This document shows, piece after piece, positions 24,552 through 34,085 of a stretch of 52,531 nt of DNA. The DNA is from an uncultured Oscillospiraceae bacterium (GTDB taxonomy: Bacteria > Bacillota > Clostridia > Oscillospirales > Ruminococcaceae): NCBI GenBank assembly GCA_904396495.1, contig CAJFOJ010000033.1, forward strand, positions 1 through 52,531. The letters run 5' to 3'. The stretch's first letter is position 1, and each line of letters opens with the position of its first letter. Under the pieces are notes generated by a model. The model saw only the letters and a program-made list of their open reading frames with translations, was not told the origin of the DNA and ran no database searches. The position numbers were made by a program, and so were the translations under genes.

Positions 24552-24582
24552 CGTGGACGTTTTTCTACCTCAAAAACAACCC

Positions 24583-24611
24583 TTGACAATTGTTTTCGAT
24601 GGTGATACAAT
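24583..24611 (+). promoter_or_regulatory. sigma-A promoter of the thrS T-box transcript
   Basis: TTGACA (24583-24588), a 17-bp spacer and TACAAT (24606-24611), consensus in the -35 and one mismatch in the -10. The transcript should start near 24618, at the beginning of the T-box leader. Confidence 0.85.
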
Positions 24612-24617
24612 CAACTC

Positions 24618-24880
24618 AATAAGACAAATCAGAGAAGAGGACGCGGCTTTTTCACAACACCGTCTCAGAGAGAAGCGCCAATTAGGCTGCGAGCGTTTCA
24701 CGGCGGAAAAAGGCGACACCACCTCGGAGAGTGCGTGAAATCCTTGTGCAGAGGGTCAAGCGCAACGGTTGGCAGTCGTTATCCTGCTTTCAAGAGGCCT
24801 GGGCTTTCTGGGCAATTTGGGTGGAACCATGGAGTATAACGCTTCATCCCATTTTGGGGATGGGCGTTTTTTGTTTTTTG
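24618..24880 (+). ncRNA. T-box leader (threonine specific) with terminator
   Basis: Features in order: AGAAGAGGAC (stem I base), AGAGAG (24667-), GGCGACACCACCTCGGAGAG with a candidate threonine specifier codon ACC (24718-24720), then the T-box sequence GGGTGGAACC (24819-24828). The terminator is CGC..CATCCC/GGGATGGGCG (24840-24866) followed by TTTTTTG. Uncharged tRNA-Thr is expected to pair with the specifier and the TGGAACC bulge, favouring the antiterminator and thrS expression. The ACC assignment is inferred from position. Confidence 0.9.
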
Positions 24881-24897
24881 AGAAAGGAAGAGTAAAA

Positions 24898-26811
24898 ATG
24901 ATAAAGATTACCCTAAAAGACGGCAGTGTCAAAGAATATGAGCAAGGGATTACAGTCGGCGATGTTGCAAAGGACCTGAGCATGGGTCTTTTCCGCAACG
25001 CCTGCTGTGGTCACATTGACGGACAGGTGGCAGATCTGCGCACCCCCATCAGCGAGGACTGCAACCTAGAAATTCTCACCTTCGACGACGAAGACGGCAA
25101 AAAGGCGTTTTGGCACACCGCCTCCCACGTGATGGCCCAGGCGGTCAAACGGCTTTATCCCAACGTAAAATTGGCCATTGGCCCCGCCATTGACAACGGG
25201 TTTTACTACGATTTTGACGTAGAGACCCCATTTGGCCCCGACGACCTTGACCAAATCGAAAAAGAAATGAAAAAAATTGTAAAAGAAGGGCTTACATTAG
25301 AGCGGTTTGAGTTACCTGCTCAGGAAGGCGTCCAAAAATTGGAGGAGATGGATGAGCCCTATAAAGTAGAGCTCTGCCACGAGCACGCTGACAAAGGGGA
25401 AAACATCAGTTTTTATCGGCAAGGCGAATTTGTCGATCTCTGCGCCGGCCCCCACCTGATGTCCACCTCTCCTTTGAAAGCAGTAAAGCTCACAAACTGT
25501 ACCGGCGCCTATTGGCGGGGTGACGCCAAAGGCAAACAGCTCTGCCGGGTCTATGGTACCGCCTTTCCCAAGGCGAGCATGCTGGAGGAATACCTGACCA
25601 TGCTGGAAGAGGCCAAAAAGCGGGATCACCGCAAGATCGGCAAGGATTTGGAGCTCTTTACCATTATGGAAGAAGGCCCCGGCTTCCCCTTTTTCCTGCC
25701 AAAGGGCATGGTGCTTCGCAACCTGCTCATCGATTATTGGCGTGAGCTGCACCGGGAGGCTGGTTATCAAGAAATCTCAACTCCTGTTATTTTGAGCCGT
25801 ACCCTTTGGGAGCGCAGCGGCCACTGGGACCATTATAAAAACAATATGTACACCACCCAAATCGACGGCGAGGATTTTGCTATCAAGCCGATGAATTGCC
25901 CCGGCGGCATGCTGGTTTATAAAACCAAGATGCGCTCCTACCGTGACTTGCCTCTGCGTATGGGCGAGCTAGGACTGGTTCACCGGCACGAGCTCTCCGG
26001 CGCTCTTCACGGTCTGATGCGAGTGCGCAACTTCACCCAGGATGACGCCCATATCTTCATGACTCCCGATCAAATAAAGGACGAGGTCAAAGGGGTCGTT
26101 CGCCTCATTGACAAGGTGTACAGTACCTTTGGCTTCCCTTATCACATCGAGCTGTCCACCATGCCGGAGGATCACATCGGCGAAAAAGAGGATTGGGACG
26201 TCGCAACGGATGCTTTGCGTGACGCCATCGTCGAGTTGGGGTACGACTATAAAGTCAATGAGGGAGACGGCGCCTTCTACGGTCCGAAGCTGGATTTCCA
26301 TCTCACCGACTGTTTGGGACGCACTTGGCAGTGCGGCACAATCCAGCTGGACTACCAGCTGCCGGAGCGGTTTGAACTGGAATACACCGGTGCGGACGGG
26401 TTAAAGCACCGTCCCGTCATGATCCACCGGGTGGTATTCGGTTCGGTGGAACGGTTTATCGGCATCCTCACCGAGCACTTTGCCGGCGCTTTCCCGTTGT
26501 GGCTCGCCCCTGTCCAGGTCAAAGTGCTCCCCATCAGCGAGCATCAGCACGCCTACGCCAAAGAAGTGGCCGATACGTTGACTGCTGCCGGTTTCCGCCT
26601 GGAATTAGACGACCGCAACGAAAAAATTGGCTACAAAATCAGAGAAGCCCAGCTTGAAAAGATCCCCTATATGCTGGTCATCGGCGATAAGGAAGTGGAA
26701 AGTGGTGCTGTTTCGGTCCGTTCCCGTTCGGAAGGCGATTTGGGCGCTATGAGCCTTGAAGACCTCATTCAAAAGCTCTCTCAAATGGTCAAAGACAAGG
26801 TAAAAGAATAA
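24898..26811 (+). CDS. thrS: threonyl-tRNA synthetase
   Basis: A 637-residue class II synthetase. Domains in order are the TGS domain (MIKITLKDGSVKEYEQGITVGDV), the editing domain with HTASHVMAQAVKRLYP (about 70) and DLCAGPHLM, the catalytic core from about 250 (LIDYWRELHREAGYQEISTP; motif 2 GLVHRHELSGALHGLMRVRNFTQDDAH in part; motif 3 HRVVFGSVERFIG) and the C-terminal anticodon-binding domain. The start at 24898 has AAAGGAAG seven bases upstream. The longer in-frame reading from 24769 is T-box RNA, not protein. A terminator follows at once. Confidence 0.97.
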   Translation: MIKITLKDGSVKEYEQGITVGDVAKDLSMGLFRNACCGHIDGQVADLRTPISEDCNLEILTFDDEDGKKAFWHTASHVMAQAVKRLYPNVKLAIGPAIDNGFYYDFDVETPFGPDDLDQIEKEMKKIVKEGLTLERFELPAQEGVQKLEEMDEPYKVELCHEHADKGENISFYRQGEFVDLCAGPHLMSTSPLKAVKLTNCTGAYWRGDAKGKQLCRVYGTAFPKASMLEEYLTMLEEAKKRDHRKIGKDLELFTIMEEGPGFPFFLPKGMVLRNLLIDYWRELHREAGYQEISTPVILSRTLWERSGHWDHYKNNMYTTQIDGEDFAIKPMNCPGGMLVYKTKMRSYRDLPLRMGELGLVHRHELSGALHGLMRVRNFTQDDAHIFMTPDQIKDEVKGVVRLIDKVYSTFGFPYHIELSTMPEDHIGEKEDWDVATDALRDAIVELGYDYKVNEGDGAFYGPKLDFHLTDCLGRTWQCGTIQLDYQLPERFELEYTGADGLKHRPVMIHRVVFGSVERFIGILTEHFAGAFPLWLAPVQVKVLPISEHQHAYAKEVADTLTAAGFRLELDDRNEKIGYKIREAQLEKIPYMLVIGDKEVESGAVSVRSRSEGDLGAMSLEDLIQKLSQMVKDKVKE

Positions 26812-26818
26812 GAAAACA

Positions 26819-26856
26819 AAAAATCCTCGGAGCCAATAGGATCCGAGGATTTTTGA
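26819..26856. terminator. bidirectional terminator
   Basis: AAAAATCCTCGGA/TCCGAGGATTTTT with a 10-base loop, between thrS and the convergent membrane protein. Confidence 0.9.
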
Positions 26857-26867
26857 TTTCATATTTT

Positions 26868-27443
26868 TTAGGATAAATCGGAGGGCTTTTCGCACTGCTT
26901 GGCCTGCTCAAACAGTCGCAGCAGCTTTGGCAGCACCGATTGTGGAGATACCTGAACAGTATTGAGGGTGATACAGACAATTTGGTGACCTATTTTTTTA
27001 TTTGCTAAAGCAGCCAGCTTTTTGAGTCCCTTTCGTTTCTCGAGATATTTTTTCTCATCGTTCAACTCAACCTCAATAAATTGATTATTCATCAGACTGG
27101 TCATGTACACTCTGTTGACGTCCGCCCATGGGATAAATCCAAACGAAAAGGCCGAGCTGTAATCTGTAATTCCTCTAATGTCCGCTTTTAGTATATTTTT
27201 CCCAGGTTTTGCCCTGCGAATCATAAAAACAAACATGTAAAGACAAAACAATCCGCCGAGGCAAAAAATCGCCTTAATTAGAACATGGCAAATTGGATTT
27301 TGGTATAGCATTCCTACAACGCCAGTTTTCGGCTTATAATTCCAAAATACCATAAAAAAACACAGGGCACCCATCAAAAATATGCCCAAAGCATAAAGGA
27401 TGTTTTTCTTAACATCCTGCTTCACGACAACAGTATCCGTCAC
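26868..27443 (-). CDS. two-TM membrane protein with PH-like domain (STM3941-like)
   Basis: 191 residues with two hydrophobic segments (about 15-34 and 54-74), then a soluble domain containing DIRGITDYSSAFSFGFIPWADVNRVYM and NDEKKYLEKRKG. That looks like a bacterial PH-like domain joined to a membrane anchor, as in STM3941-type proteins. The function is unknown. The start is GTG with GAGGGGG seven bases upstream. It is single, between two terminators. Confidence 0.65.
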   Translation of the reverse strand: MTDTVVVKQDVKKNILYALGIFLMGALCFFMVFWNYKPKTGVVGMLYQNPICHVLIKAIFCLGGLFCLYMFVFMIRRAKPGKNILKADIRGITDYSSAFSFGFIPWADVNRVYMTSLMNNQFIEVELNDEKKYLEKRKGLKKLAALANKKIGHQIVCITLNTVQVSPQSVLPKLLRLFEQAKQCEKPSDLS

Positions 27444-27535
27444 AGTATGTCCCCCTCAATTTGTCTATTTTCTTATAGTTATAACATAATATCAATAAAG
27501 CAAAAACACCTTTTCTTATTTTTAAAATTTTTATA

Positions 27536-27578
27536 TAAAAAGTCCGATGGGCACAACTGTTACCCCATCAGATTTTTT
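27536..27578 (-). terminator. terminator of the ABC exporter pair
   Basis: On the minus strand, TCTGATGGG/CCCATCGGA with a 12-base loop followed by CTTTTTATAT, 11 bp downstream of the exporter stop. Confidence 0.8.
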
Positions 27579-27588
27579 GTAGATTGCA

Positions 27589-29340
27589 TCATGCCTGTGC
27601 ATCTTCCGACGCGGCAAACTGACTGTTGTAAAGTCGGTAGTAAAATCCCCGCTTTTGGAGCAGCTCTTCATGTTTCCCCTGTTCAACGATGTGGCCTTTA
27701 TCCATGACGAGGATGACATCGGCATTTTTGATGGTGGAAAGCCGGTGGGCGACGATAAAGCTGGTTCGCCCCTCCATCATCTTTTGAAAAGCCTCCTGAA
27801 CGTAAAGTTCAGTACGAGTGTCGATGTTGCTAGTCGCCTCGTCGAGAATGAGCATAGGCGGGTCTACTAACATAACTCTTGCGATACAGAGGAGCTGCCG
27901 TTGTCCCTGGGAGAGATTCCCTCCATCTTCGGCGATGATGGTATGGTAACCATTCGGAAGCCTCCGGATAAAACCGTGGGCATGTGCTGCCCTAGCCGCA
28001 GCTTGCACCTCCTCGTCGGTGGCATTCGGTTTGCCGTAGGCGATGTTGTCCCGCACCGTCCCTGAAAATAACCAGGATTCTTGAAGCACCATACCGTAGC
28101 TTCCACGCAGGGAATCCCGGGTGATGTTACGGATGTCGGTCCCGTCCACAAAGATTGCCCCCTTGCGCACATCGTAAAACCGCATGAGCAGGTTTATAAG
28201 GGTTGTTTTGCCACAGCCGGTTGGCCCCACAATGGCGATTCGGTTGCCTGGATGGACAAGGAGATTTAGGTTTTCGATCAGCGGCTGATCCGGATTGTAA
28301 GAGAATGAAACCTCGGACAGCTCCACCCTCCCTTCACAGGAGGTTTTTTGAAGAGCCTTTGGATCGTCCGGCACTTCCGGCTCCTCGTCCAATACCGCGA
28401 ACACCCGTTGAGCCGATGCGAAAGCGCTCTGCAGTTGAGTGACGATGCCGGTTATTTCGTTAAAGGGCTTAGTATACTGATTGGCATAGCTCAAAAACAT
28501 CGAAATCTGTCCCACTGTCAGCCTGCCGTAAATAGCGCTGACAGCGCCTATAATCCCCACTGCCGCATAGACGACGGCGTTGACAAACCGGGTGCAAGGG
28601 TTGGACAGCGAGGAGTAAAACTGGGCCTTTTGCCCCTGTCCGTAAAGTTTTTCATTGATGGCGTGAAATTTTTCCTCTGCCCTTTCCTCATAACCGAAGC
28701 CCTTGACCAGTTTTTGATTGCCGATCATCTCCTCGATGTAACCAGTCAGTTCCCCTTGCGTCACCGTTTGATTTCTAAAATGTTTGTAGGAATTTTTGGC
28801 GATGAAGGAGGCAACAAACAATGAAAGCGGCGTCAGCACCACGACGACCAGAGTAATCAACGGGTCGGCAAAAAGCATGAAAAGTAATGTACCCAAAATG
28901 GTCACAACTCCGGTAAACAATTGGGTAAAGCCCTGCAGCAGGCCATCGGAAACCTGATCGATGTCGTTGACAATCCGGTTGATGATGTTTCCGTGAGCAG
29001 TCTGGTCAATAAATTTTAGCGGCACCACACTCAATTTGTTAAAAAGCTGAATCCGCAGATCTTTGACCGTCCGATAGGCGATAACGTTGGTGCAATAGGA
29101 CATAAGCCATTGAAACACCGATGAGCCGGCAATGCATCCGGTAAGCCACCACAGAATACTGGGGAGCCCTTCAAAATCCACCTGTCCCGGCCCAATAATC
29201 AAATCCACAGCGTTGCCGATCAACACCGGCACAAGCAGGGAGAGGGCCACGCTGACTAATGCGCAAAAAAGGGATAACGCCAAAAAGCCCAAATAGGGTT
29301 TTGTATAGGAGAGCAGACGCTTGAGCACCTGTTTATTCAT
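27589..29340 (-). CDS. ABC exporter half-transporter (canonical site subunit)
   Basis: A 583-residue type IV ABC half-transporter. Six membrane helices occupy residues 1-310. The nucleotide-binding domain has Walker A VGPTGCGKTT (about 373), the Q-loop, the signature NLSQGQRQLLCIAR (LSQGQ instead of LSGGQ), Walker B LILDEATSNID and H-loop VAHRLST. It is the second gene of a pair overlapping by four bases (ATGA), typical of heterodimeric multidrug exporters (BmrCD/LmrCD-like). The catalytic glutamate is present here. Substrate unknown. Confidence 0.9.
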   Translation of the reverse strand: MNKQVLKRLLSYTKPYLGFLALSLFCALVSVALSLLVPVLIGNAVDLIIGPGQVDFEGLPSILWWLTGCIAGSSVFQWLMSYCTNVIAYRTVKDLRIQLFNKLSVVPLKFIDQTAHGNIINRIVNDIDQVSDGLLQGFTQLFTGVVTILGTLLFMLFADPLITLVVVVLTPLSLFVASFIAKNSYKHFRNQTVTQGELTGYIEEMIGNQKLVKGFGYEERAEEKFHAINEKLYGQGQKAQFYSSLSNPCTRFVNAVVYAAVGIIGAVSAIYGRLTVGQISMFLSYANQYTKPFNEITGIVTQLQSAFASAQRVFAVLDEEPEVPDDPKALQKTSCEGRVELSEVSFSYNPDQPLIENLNLLVHPGNRIAIVGPTGCGKTTLINLLMRFYDVRKGAIFVDGTDIRNITRDSLRGSYGMVLQESWLFSGTVRDNIAYGKPNATDEEVQAAARAAHAHGFIRRLPNGYHTIIAEDGGNLSQGQRQLLCIARVMLVDPPMLILDEATSNIDTRTELYVQEAFQKMMEGRTSFIVAHRLSTIKNADVILVMDKGHIVEQGKHEELLQKRGFYYRLYNSQFAASEDAQA

Positions 29341-31082
29341 GAGACACCCCTCCCTTTTGCCTCTTCCGCACTAAGTTGGGACAGACAGATTTCTCGGTAA
29401 ACAGCACAATTTTCAAACAAGTCGTCATGTTTGCCAATACCGGCCACCTCGCCGTCGTCCAACACGATGATCTTGTCTGCATGCCTAATCGAACCCGCTC
29501 GCTGGGATACGATAAGCACCGTCATTCCCTCGGTATCTCTGCGGAGGGCTCTGCGAAGGGCAGCGTCGGTGGCAAAATCCAGAGCACTGGAACTATCGTC
29601 TAAAATCAGCACCTCCGGCTTTCCAACCAGCGCCCGCGCAATGGTGAGCCGCTGTTTCTGCCCACCGGAAATGTTTTTGCCCCCCTGCTCGATGTGGGTC
29701 TCAAGCCCATCGGGCAACGCCATTACAAACTCGAGGGCCTGGGCCGTCCTTAATGCCTTTATCAATTCTTCGTCCGAGGCATTCTCCTTTCCCCAGCGGA
29801 GATTTTCCGCGATGGTTCCCGATACAACGGCTGCTTTCTGCGGCACGAGCCCAACCTTTTTCCTAAGCTGGGACAAAGGGTACTCCTTTACGTCGACGCC
29901 GTCAATGAGCAGCTTTCCCTCCGTAATATCGTAAAATCTCGGAATTAAGTGCACCAGCGTCGATTTTCCGGAGCCCGTTCCCCCGATAATACCAACGGTT
30001 TCTCCCCGCTTGATATCCACTGTGACCCCTTGCAGGGAGGGAGCTTCTGCTCCCTCATAGCAGAACTCCACATTTTGAAAGGAAATTTGAGGTGCATCTG
30101 TTTTTTCCACAGTAACAGTTTTGTTTTTGGAAACGACAGAGGGAGCTGTCTCCAAAACCTCGTTTACCCGTGCCGCAGAAGCGGAGGCCTTAGTAAAGGT
30201 GACCACCAAATTCGCAACCACTACCAGAGCGAGCAGTATCTGAGTCATATAGTTGACAAAGGCGATGATTTCCCCTTGGCTAAGTTCACCTGCGTTTACT
30301 TGTCCGCCACCAGCCCACAAAACCGCCACAATACCCAGGTTCATAATGGTGTAGGTCAGAGGATTGAGCAGGGCGGAAAGCTTACCGACTCCCACCGCCG
30401 TGTCCGCCAGATCGTCGCTTGCCTCAGAAAACCGCGCTTTTTCGTTCTCTTGTTTTGCAAAGGCTCGAATCACACGCGCACCTTCTAAATTCTCCCGGGT
30501 AATAAGGGAAATCCGATCCAACTTTTTCTGCATGACCTTGAAAAATGGCACCGATTTTCCCATAATCAGCCATAGCACCAATATAATCAGCGGCAGGGTC
30601 GCCAGCAAAATCAGCGACAATTTGAGATCGATAGTAAAGGCCATTACCACCGCGCCAATGGCGAGAAAGGGAGCTCGCACCACCAACCGAATCAACATGG
30701 CTACCGCAACTTGCAGTTGGTTGATGTCGTTTGTCAGCCGCGTCACCAGCGAATGGGTACCGAACCGGTCGATTTCCCGGTGAGAAAAGCTGTTGATCTT
30801 GTGATACACGTCGTTTCTCAGGATGGTGCCAATCCCCTGGGAAGCGATGGAGGCCGAGTATTGGCAGATAAGGGCGCATCCCAATCCCACCGCTCCTAAT
30901 AGGAGCAACAATCCTCCCATTTTCAGTACATAGGGCAGGTCTTGGTTTGCAACGCCTACGTCGATGACCTCAGCCATGACGAGTGGGACAAACAACTCCA
31001 AAACCGCCTCGGTGAATTTAAACAGGGGCCCAAGGATCACCTGTTTTTTATAGCGGCCTAAATACCGTTTTAATTTCCACAT
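29337..31082 (-). CDS. ABC exporter half-transporter (degenerate Walker B subunit)
   Basis: 581 residues, six N-terminal membrane helices, then an NBD with Walker A GGTGSGKST, signature ISGGQKQRLTIARAL and Walker B VLILDDSSSALD. The catalytic glutamate is replaced by aspartate (LDD rather than LDE). A degenerate ATP site of this kind is typical of one subunit of a heterodimeric exporter, and the partner is the downstream gene. The start is set at 31082 (GAGG upstream). An in-frame TTG at 31115 adds 11 residues without a good ribosome site. Confidence 0.9.
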   Translation of the reverse strand: MWKLKRYLGRYKKQVILGPLFKFTEAVLELFVPLVMAEVIDVGVANQDLPYVLKMGGLLLLLGAVGLGCALICQYSASIASQGIGTILRNDVYHKINSFSHREIDRFGTHSLVTRLTNDINQLQVAVAMLIRLVVRAPFLAIGAVVMAFTIDLKLSLILLATLPLIILVLWLIMGKSVPFFKVMQKKLDRISLITRENLEGARVIRAFAKQENEKARFSEASDDLADTAVGVGKLSALLNPLTYTIMNLGIVAVLWAGGGQVNAGELSQGEIIAFVNYMTQILLALVVVANLVVTFTKASASAARVNEVLETAPSVVSKNKTVTVEKTDAPQISFQNVEFCYEGAEAPSLQGVTVDIKRGETVGIIGGTGSGKSTLVHLIPRFYDITEGKLLIDGVDVKEYPLSQLRKKVGLVPQKAAVVSGTIAENLRWGKENASDEELIKALRTAQALEFVMALPDGLETHIEQGGKNISGGQKQRLTIARALVGKPEVLILDDSSSALDFATDAALRRALRRDTEGMTVLIVSQRAGSIRHADKIIVLDDGEVAGIGKHDDLFENCAVYREICLSQLSAEEAKGRGVS

Positions 31083-31232
31083 AATGAAATTACCTCTTAT
31101 ATGCCGTTGTATCAATGTAATGCAATTATCGTTATTTTACCACATTTCTCCTGATGATGACATCCTTTTCGTCATATAATTTTTTGAACTCTTACAATTT
31201 CGTGAACATGACAAGGATTTTCTGTGATACCG

Positions 31233-31261
31233 CTGACAATTTGTGGCAATAATGTTATAAT
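31233..31261 (+). promoter_or_regulatory. sigma-A promoter of xth
   Basis: CTGACA (31233-31238), a 17-bp spacer and TATAAT (31256-31261), about 38 bp before the xth ATG. Confidence 0.8.
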
Positions 31262-31298
31262 AAATATATGATCACGTTAGAAGCGAAAGGAGTCCCCT

Positions 31299-32057
31299 AT
31301 GAAGCTGATTTCCTGGAATGTCAACGGCCTGAGGGCCTGTATGAATAAAGGTTTTATGGAATTTTTTAAACCAGCAGATGCAGACATCTTTTGCATCCAG
31401 GAAACCAAGATGCAGCCGGAGCAGGCCGACTTTGTATTTGACGGTTATGAGCAGTACTGGAACTCCGCCGAACGGAAGGGATATTCCGGCACTGCAGTGT
31501 TTACCAAACTCTCCCCTCTTTCTGTCCAACGCGGCATCGGCATTGACGAGCACGACCACGAAGGGCGAGTTCTCACCCTGGAATATGAAAATTTCTTTCT
31601 CGTCAATGTGTACACCCCTAACTCTCAGCGGGACTTGGCAAGGCTTGCCTACCGGATGAAATGGGAGGACGATTTTAGGGACTACCTGTTAGAGCTGGAT
31701 GCCGTCAAACCGGTTATCGTCTGTGGCGACATGAATGTGGCCCATCAGGAAATAGACCTAAAAAACCCAAAAACCAACCGGAAAAACGCCGGTTTTACCG
31801 ATGAGGAGCGGGGACGGATGTCCATGCTGCTAGACAGCGGATTTACAGACAGCTTCCGCTATTTCTATCCGGACAAAACAGGTTGTTATTCTTGGTGGTC
31901 TTATATGTTTCACGCCCGGGAGAAAAACGCCGGTTGGCGCATTGATTACTTTATTGTTTCTAACACACTGAGAAACAAACTTTTGGACAGCGTCATTTAC
32001 CCGGAAATTCAGGGCAGCGACCACTGTCCTGTAGGACTGATTCTGCAAGATCATTAA
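31299..32057 (+). CDS. xth: exodeoxyribonuclease III
   Basis: A 252-residue ExoIII/ExoA AP endonuclease of the EEP superfamily. Motifs are LISWNVNGLRA (Asn about 7), IFCIQETKMQ (metal-binding Glu about 34), VYTPNSQ, VICGDMNVAHQEIDL (Asp/Asn) and the final GSDHCPVGL (Asp-His). Base excision repair, perhaps together with Ung encoded 10 kb away. AAAGGAG precedes ATG. It starts a three-gene rightward unit with the sirtuin and the AI-2E-family permease. Confidence 0.95.
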   Translation: MKLISWNVNGLRACMNKGFMEFFKPADADIFCIQETKMQPEQADFVFDGYEQYWNSAERKGYSGTAVFTKLSPLSVQRGIGIDEHDHEGRVLTLEYENFFLVNVYTPNSQRDLARLAYRMKWEDDFRDYLLELDAVKPVIVCGDMNVAHQEIDLKNPKTNRKNAGFTDEERGRMSMLLDSGFTDSFRYFYPDKTGCYSWWSYMFHAREKNAGWRIDYFIVSNTLRNKLLDSVIYPEIQGSDHCPVGLILQDH

Positions 32058-32059
32058 GG

Positions 32060-32788
32060 ATGGGTGAGGACATGCAGATTGAAACACTGCAAAAGTGGGT
32101 ACAGCAAAGCGAAAACATCGTCTTTTTCGGTGGTGCAGGGGTTTCCACTGAAAGCGGGATACCCGATTTTCGGAGCACTGATGGGCTTTATTTTCAAAAA
32201 TACGACGATCCGCCGGAAACCATTTTAAGCCATCATTTCTTTTTGGAACGAACTGCGGACTTTTATCAGTTCTACCGGGAAAAAATGCTCTATTTGAACG
32301 CACTTCCCAACCGCGCCCACAAAAAGCTGGCCCAGTTAGAGCAAGTGGGTAAATTGAAGGCCGTCATCACTCAGAACATTGACGGGCTCCATCAAAAGGC
32401 GGGCAGCGAGCGTGTTTTAGAGCTCCACGGTTCTGTCTATCGCAACTACTGCATGGACTGCGGCAAATTCTACCCTGTTGAAGAAATTGTACATTCCCAG
32501 GACGTCCCTCATTGCAGTTGTGGCGGGATCATAAAACCCGACGTAGTTTTATATGAGGAACCTCTTGATCAATCGGTTGTCCAAGGGGCAATCCAATCGA
32601 TTCACGACGCCGATGTACTGATAATCGGCGGGACATCTTTGGCTGTGTACCCTGCCGCCGGTTTTCTCGATTATTACCGGGGGAATAAACTAGTTTTAAT
32701 TAACCGCGATCCCACACCCAAAGACCAATTTGCCGACCTGTTGCTTCAGGGAAACATTGGGGAAATTTTAAACTCTATACCGGTGTGA
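32060..32788 (+). CDS. cobB: NAD-dependent protein deacylase (sirtuin)
   Basis: A 242-residue Sir2-family enzyme: FFGGAGVSTESGIPDFRS (NAD site), ITQNIDGLHQKAGS, then the zinc site CMDCGKFYP...HCSCGG (two Cys pairs) and IIGGTSLAVYPAA. It removes acyl groups from lysines. It follows xth by two bases, so translation is probably coupled. The in-frame ATG at 32072 is an alternative start, and neither has ideal Shine-Dalgarno spacing. Confidence 0.95.
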   Translation: MGEDMQIETLQKWVQQSENIVFFGGAGVSTESGIPDFRSTDGLYFQKYDDPPETILSHHFFLERTADFYQFYREKMLYLNALPNRAHKKLAQLEQVGKLKAVITQNIDGLHQKAGSERVLELHGSVYRNYCMDCGKFYPVEEIVHSQDVPHCSCGGIIKPDVVLYEEPLDQSVVQGAIQSIHDADVLIIGGTSLAVYPAAGFLDYYRGNKLVLINRDPTPKDQFADLLLQGNIGEILNSIPV

Positions 32789-32825
32789 AAACAGAAATTG
32801 GCATGAGAAAGGAACGGGCTGAGAG

Positions 32826-34037
32826 ATGAAGCTTGACTTTAACCGAAAATACAACACCATTGCCGCTTATGCACTTATCGTCATCGCCATCGGGGCGGCA
32901 ATTGTCGTAGCTATTGCCAATTTCTCCTCAATCAGTTCCTTTTTGGGCAGCATTCTTTCGATTCTGACCCCTTTTTTCTGGGGATTTGCCATTGCCTACA
33001 TTCTAACTCCTGTCTTAAAATATTGGGAACGTCTGTTAAACCGGATGTCGAAAGGGAAGCTCAAACCCAAGCCGCGCAGAGCGTTATCCGTTCTGCTCAC
33101 TTATCTGTTTGCGGCGGTTGTGCTCATTATCTTTTTCTGGATTGTGGTACCCCAGATTGCCCAGAGCTTTTCCAATTTAGCAAACCAGGTTCCAGGTTGG
33201 ATTGAACAGCTACAAACCACTGTCATGGAGTTGGTGGATAAATACGACCTGCAGAATATCAAACTGAATTCACTAGAGGAAACTACTTTTGACAAGCTGA
33301 TGACCACCCTGGAAGAGATGCTCAAAAACCTTTCCACTACACTGACTTCAGCGATCCCTCAAATTATCCAGGCCACGGTCAATGTGACAACCGGAGTTTT
33401 GAACGTCATCATCGGACTCATCATATCAGTGTACATGATGTTTAACAAAGAGCTGTTTTTTGCCCGGATCCGCAAGCTTCTTACCGCTCTTTTCCCGGAA
33501 AAATCGGTGGACAAAATGGCGGATGTCATCCACGACAGCAATGACATTTTCAGTGGCTTTATCAGCGGCCAAATTCTTGATGCCTTTATCGTTGGCTTGT
33601 TGTGCTTTATTTTTATGAATATCTTCGGTTGGCCCTACGCCATGCTCATCAGCGTCACGGTAGGCGTCACCAACGTGATTCCCTATTTTGGGCCTTTTAT
33701 CGGCGCCATTCCATCGATATTCATTTTGTTGATGGTAGATCCATGGACAGCTCTTTGGTTTGCAATCTTTATCTTAGTGTTGCAACAAATTGACGGCAAC
33801 ATCATTGGGCCGAAAATTTTAGGGAACTCCATAGGCTTGTCTGGATTTTGGGTCATCTTTGGCATCACGATTTTCGGTAGTCTCATGGGGCCCTTGGGGA
33901 TGTTCATAGGCGTGCCCCTGTTTGCGGTGATTTATTCCCTTATTCGTCAGTTTGCCGAGTGGAGGCTGAGCAAAAAAGGACTTCCCACCTCCACTGAAAA
34001 ATACGCTTCTAAAGAACATCCAATTATCAAAAAATAA
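32826..34037 (+). CDS. AI-2E family transporter
   Basis: A 403-residue polytopic protein with the usual arrangement of this family: two N-terminal membrane helices, SILSILTPFFWGFAIAYILTP, a long cytoplasmic or extracellular loop (about 110-185) and a C-terminal bundle with TVGVTNVIPYFGPFIGAIPSI and NIIGPKILGNSIGLS. Members have been linked to AI-2 export or to cation/proton exchange, and the substrate here cannot be predicted. Last gene of the xth-sirtuin unit. Confidence 0.88.
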   Translation: MKLDFNRKYNTIAAYALIVIAIGAAIVVAIANFSSISSFLGSILSILTPFFWGFAIAYILTPVLKYWERLLNRMSKGKLKPKPRRALSVLLTYLFAAVVLIIFFWIVVPQIAQSFSNLANQVPGWIEQLQTTVMELVDKYDLQNIKLNSLEETTFDKLMTTLEEMLKNLSTTLTSAIPQIIQATVNVTTGVLNVIIGLIISVYMMFNKELFFARIRKLLTALFPEKSVDKMADVIHDSNDIFSGFISGQILDAFIVGLLCFIFMNIFGWPYAMLISVTVGVTNVIPYFGPFIGAIPSIFILLMVDPWTALWFAIFILVLQQIDGNIIGPKILGNSIGLSGFWVIFGITIFGSLMGPLGMFIGVPLFAVIYSLIRQFAEWRLSKKGLPTSTEKYASKEHPIIKK

Positions 34038-34047
34038 AAGGGAACAA

Positions 34048-34076
34048 TTGACAAAAAAAATTTTTTCTGATACAAT
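34048..34076 (+). promoter_or_regulatory. sigma-A promoter of the mntP riboswitch transcript
   Basis: TTGACA (34048-34053), a 17-bp spacer, TACAAT (34071-34076). Confidence 0.85.
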
Positions 34077-34085
34077 AAAGCCTAG

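Noticed and set aside
24769-24897. N-terminal extension of ThrS
   Set aside because: It translates the T-box and terminator. The TGS domain begins at 24898 with a good ribosome site.
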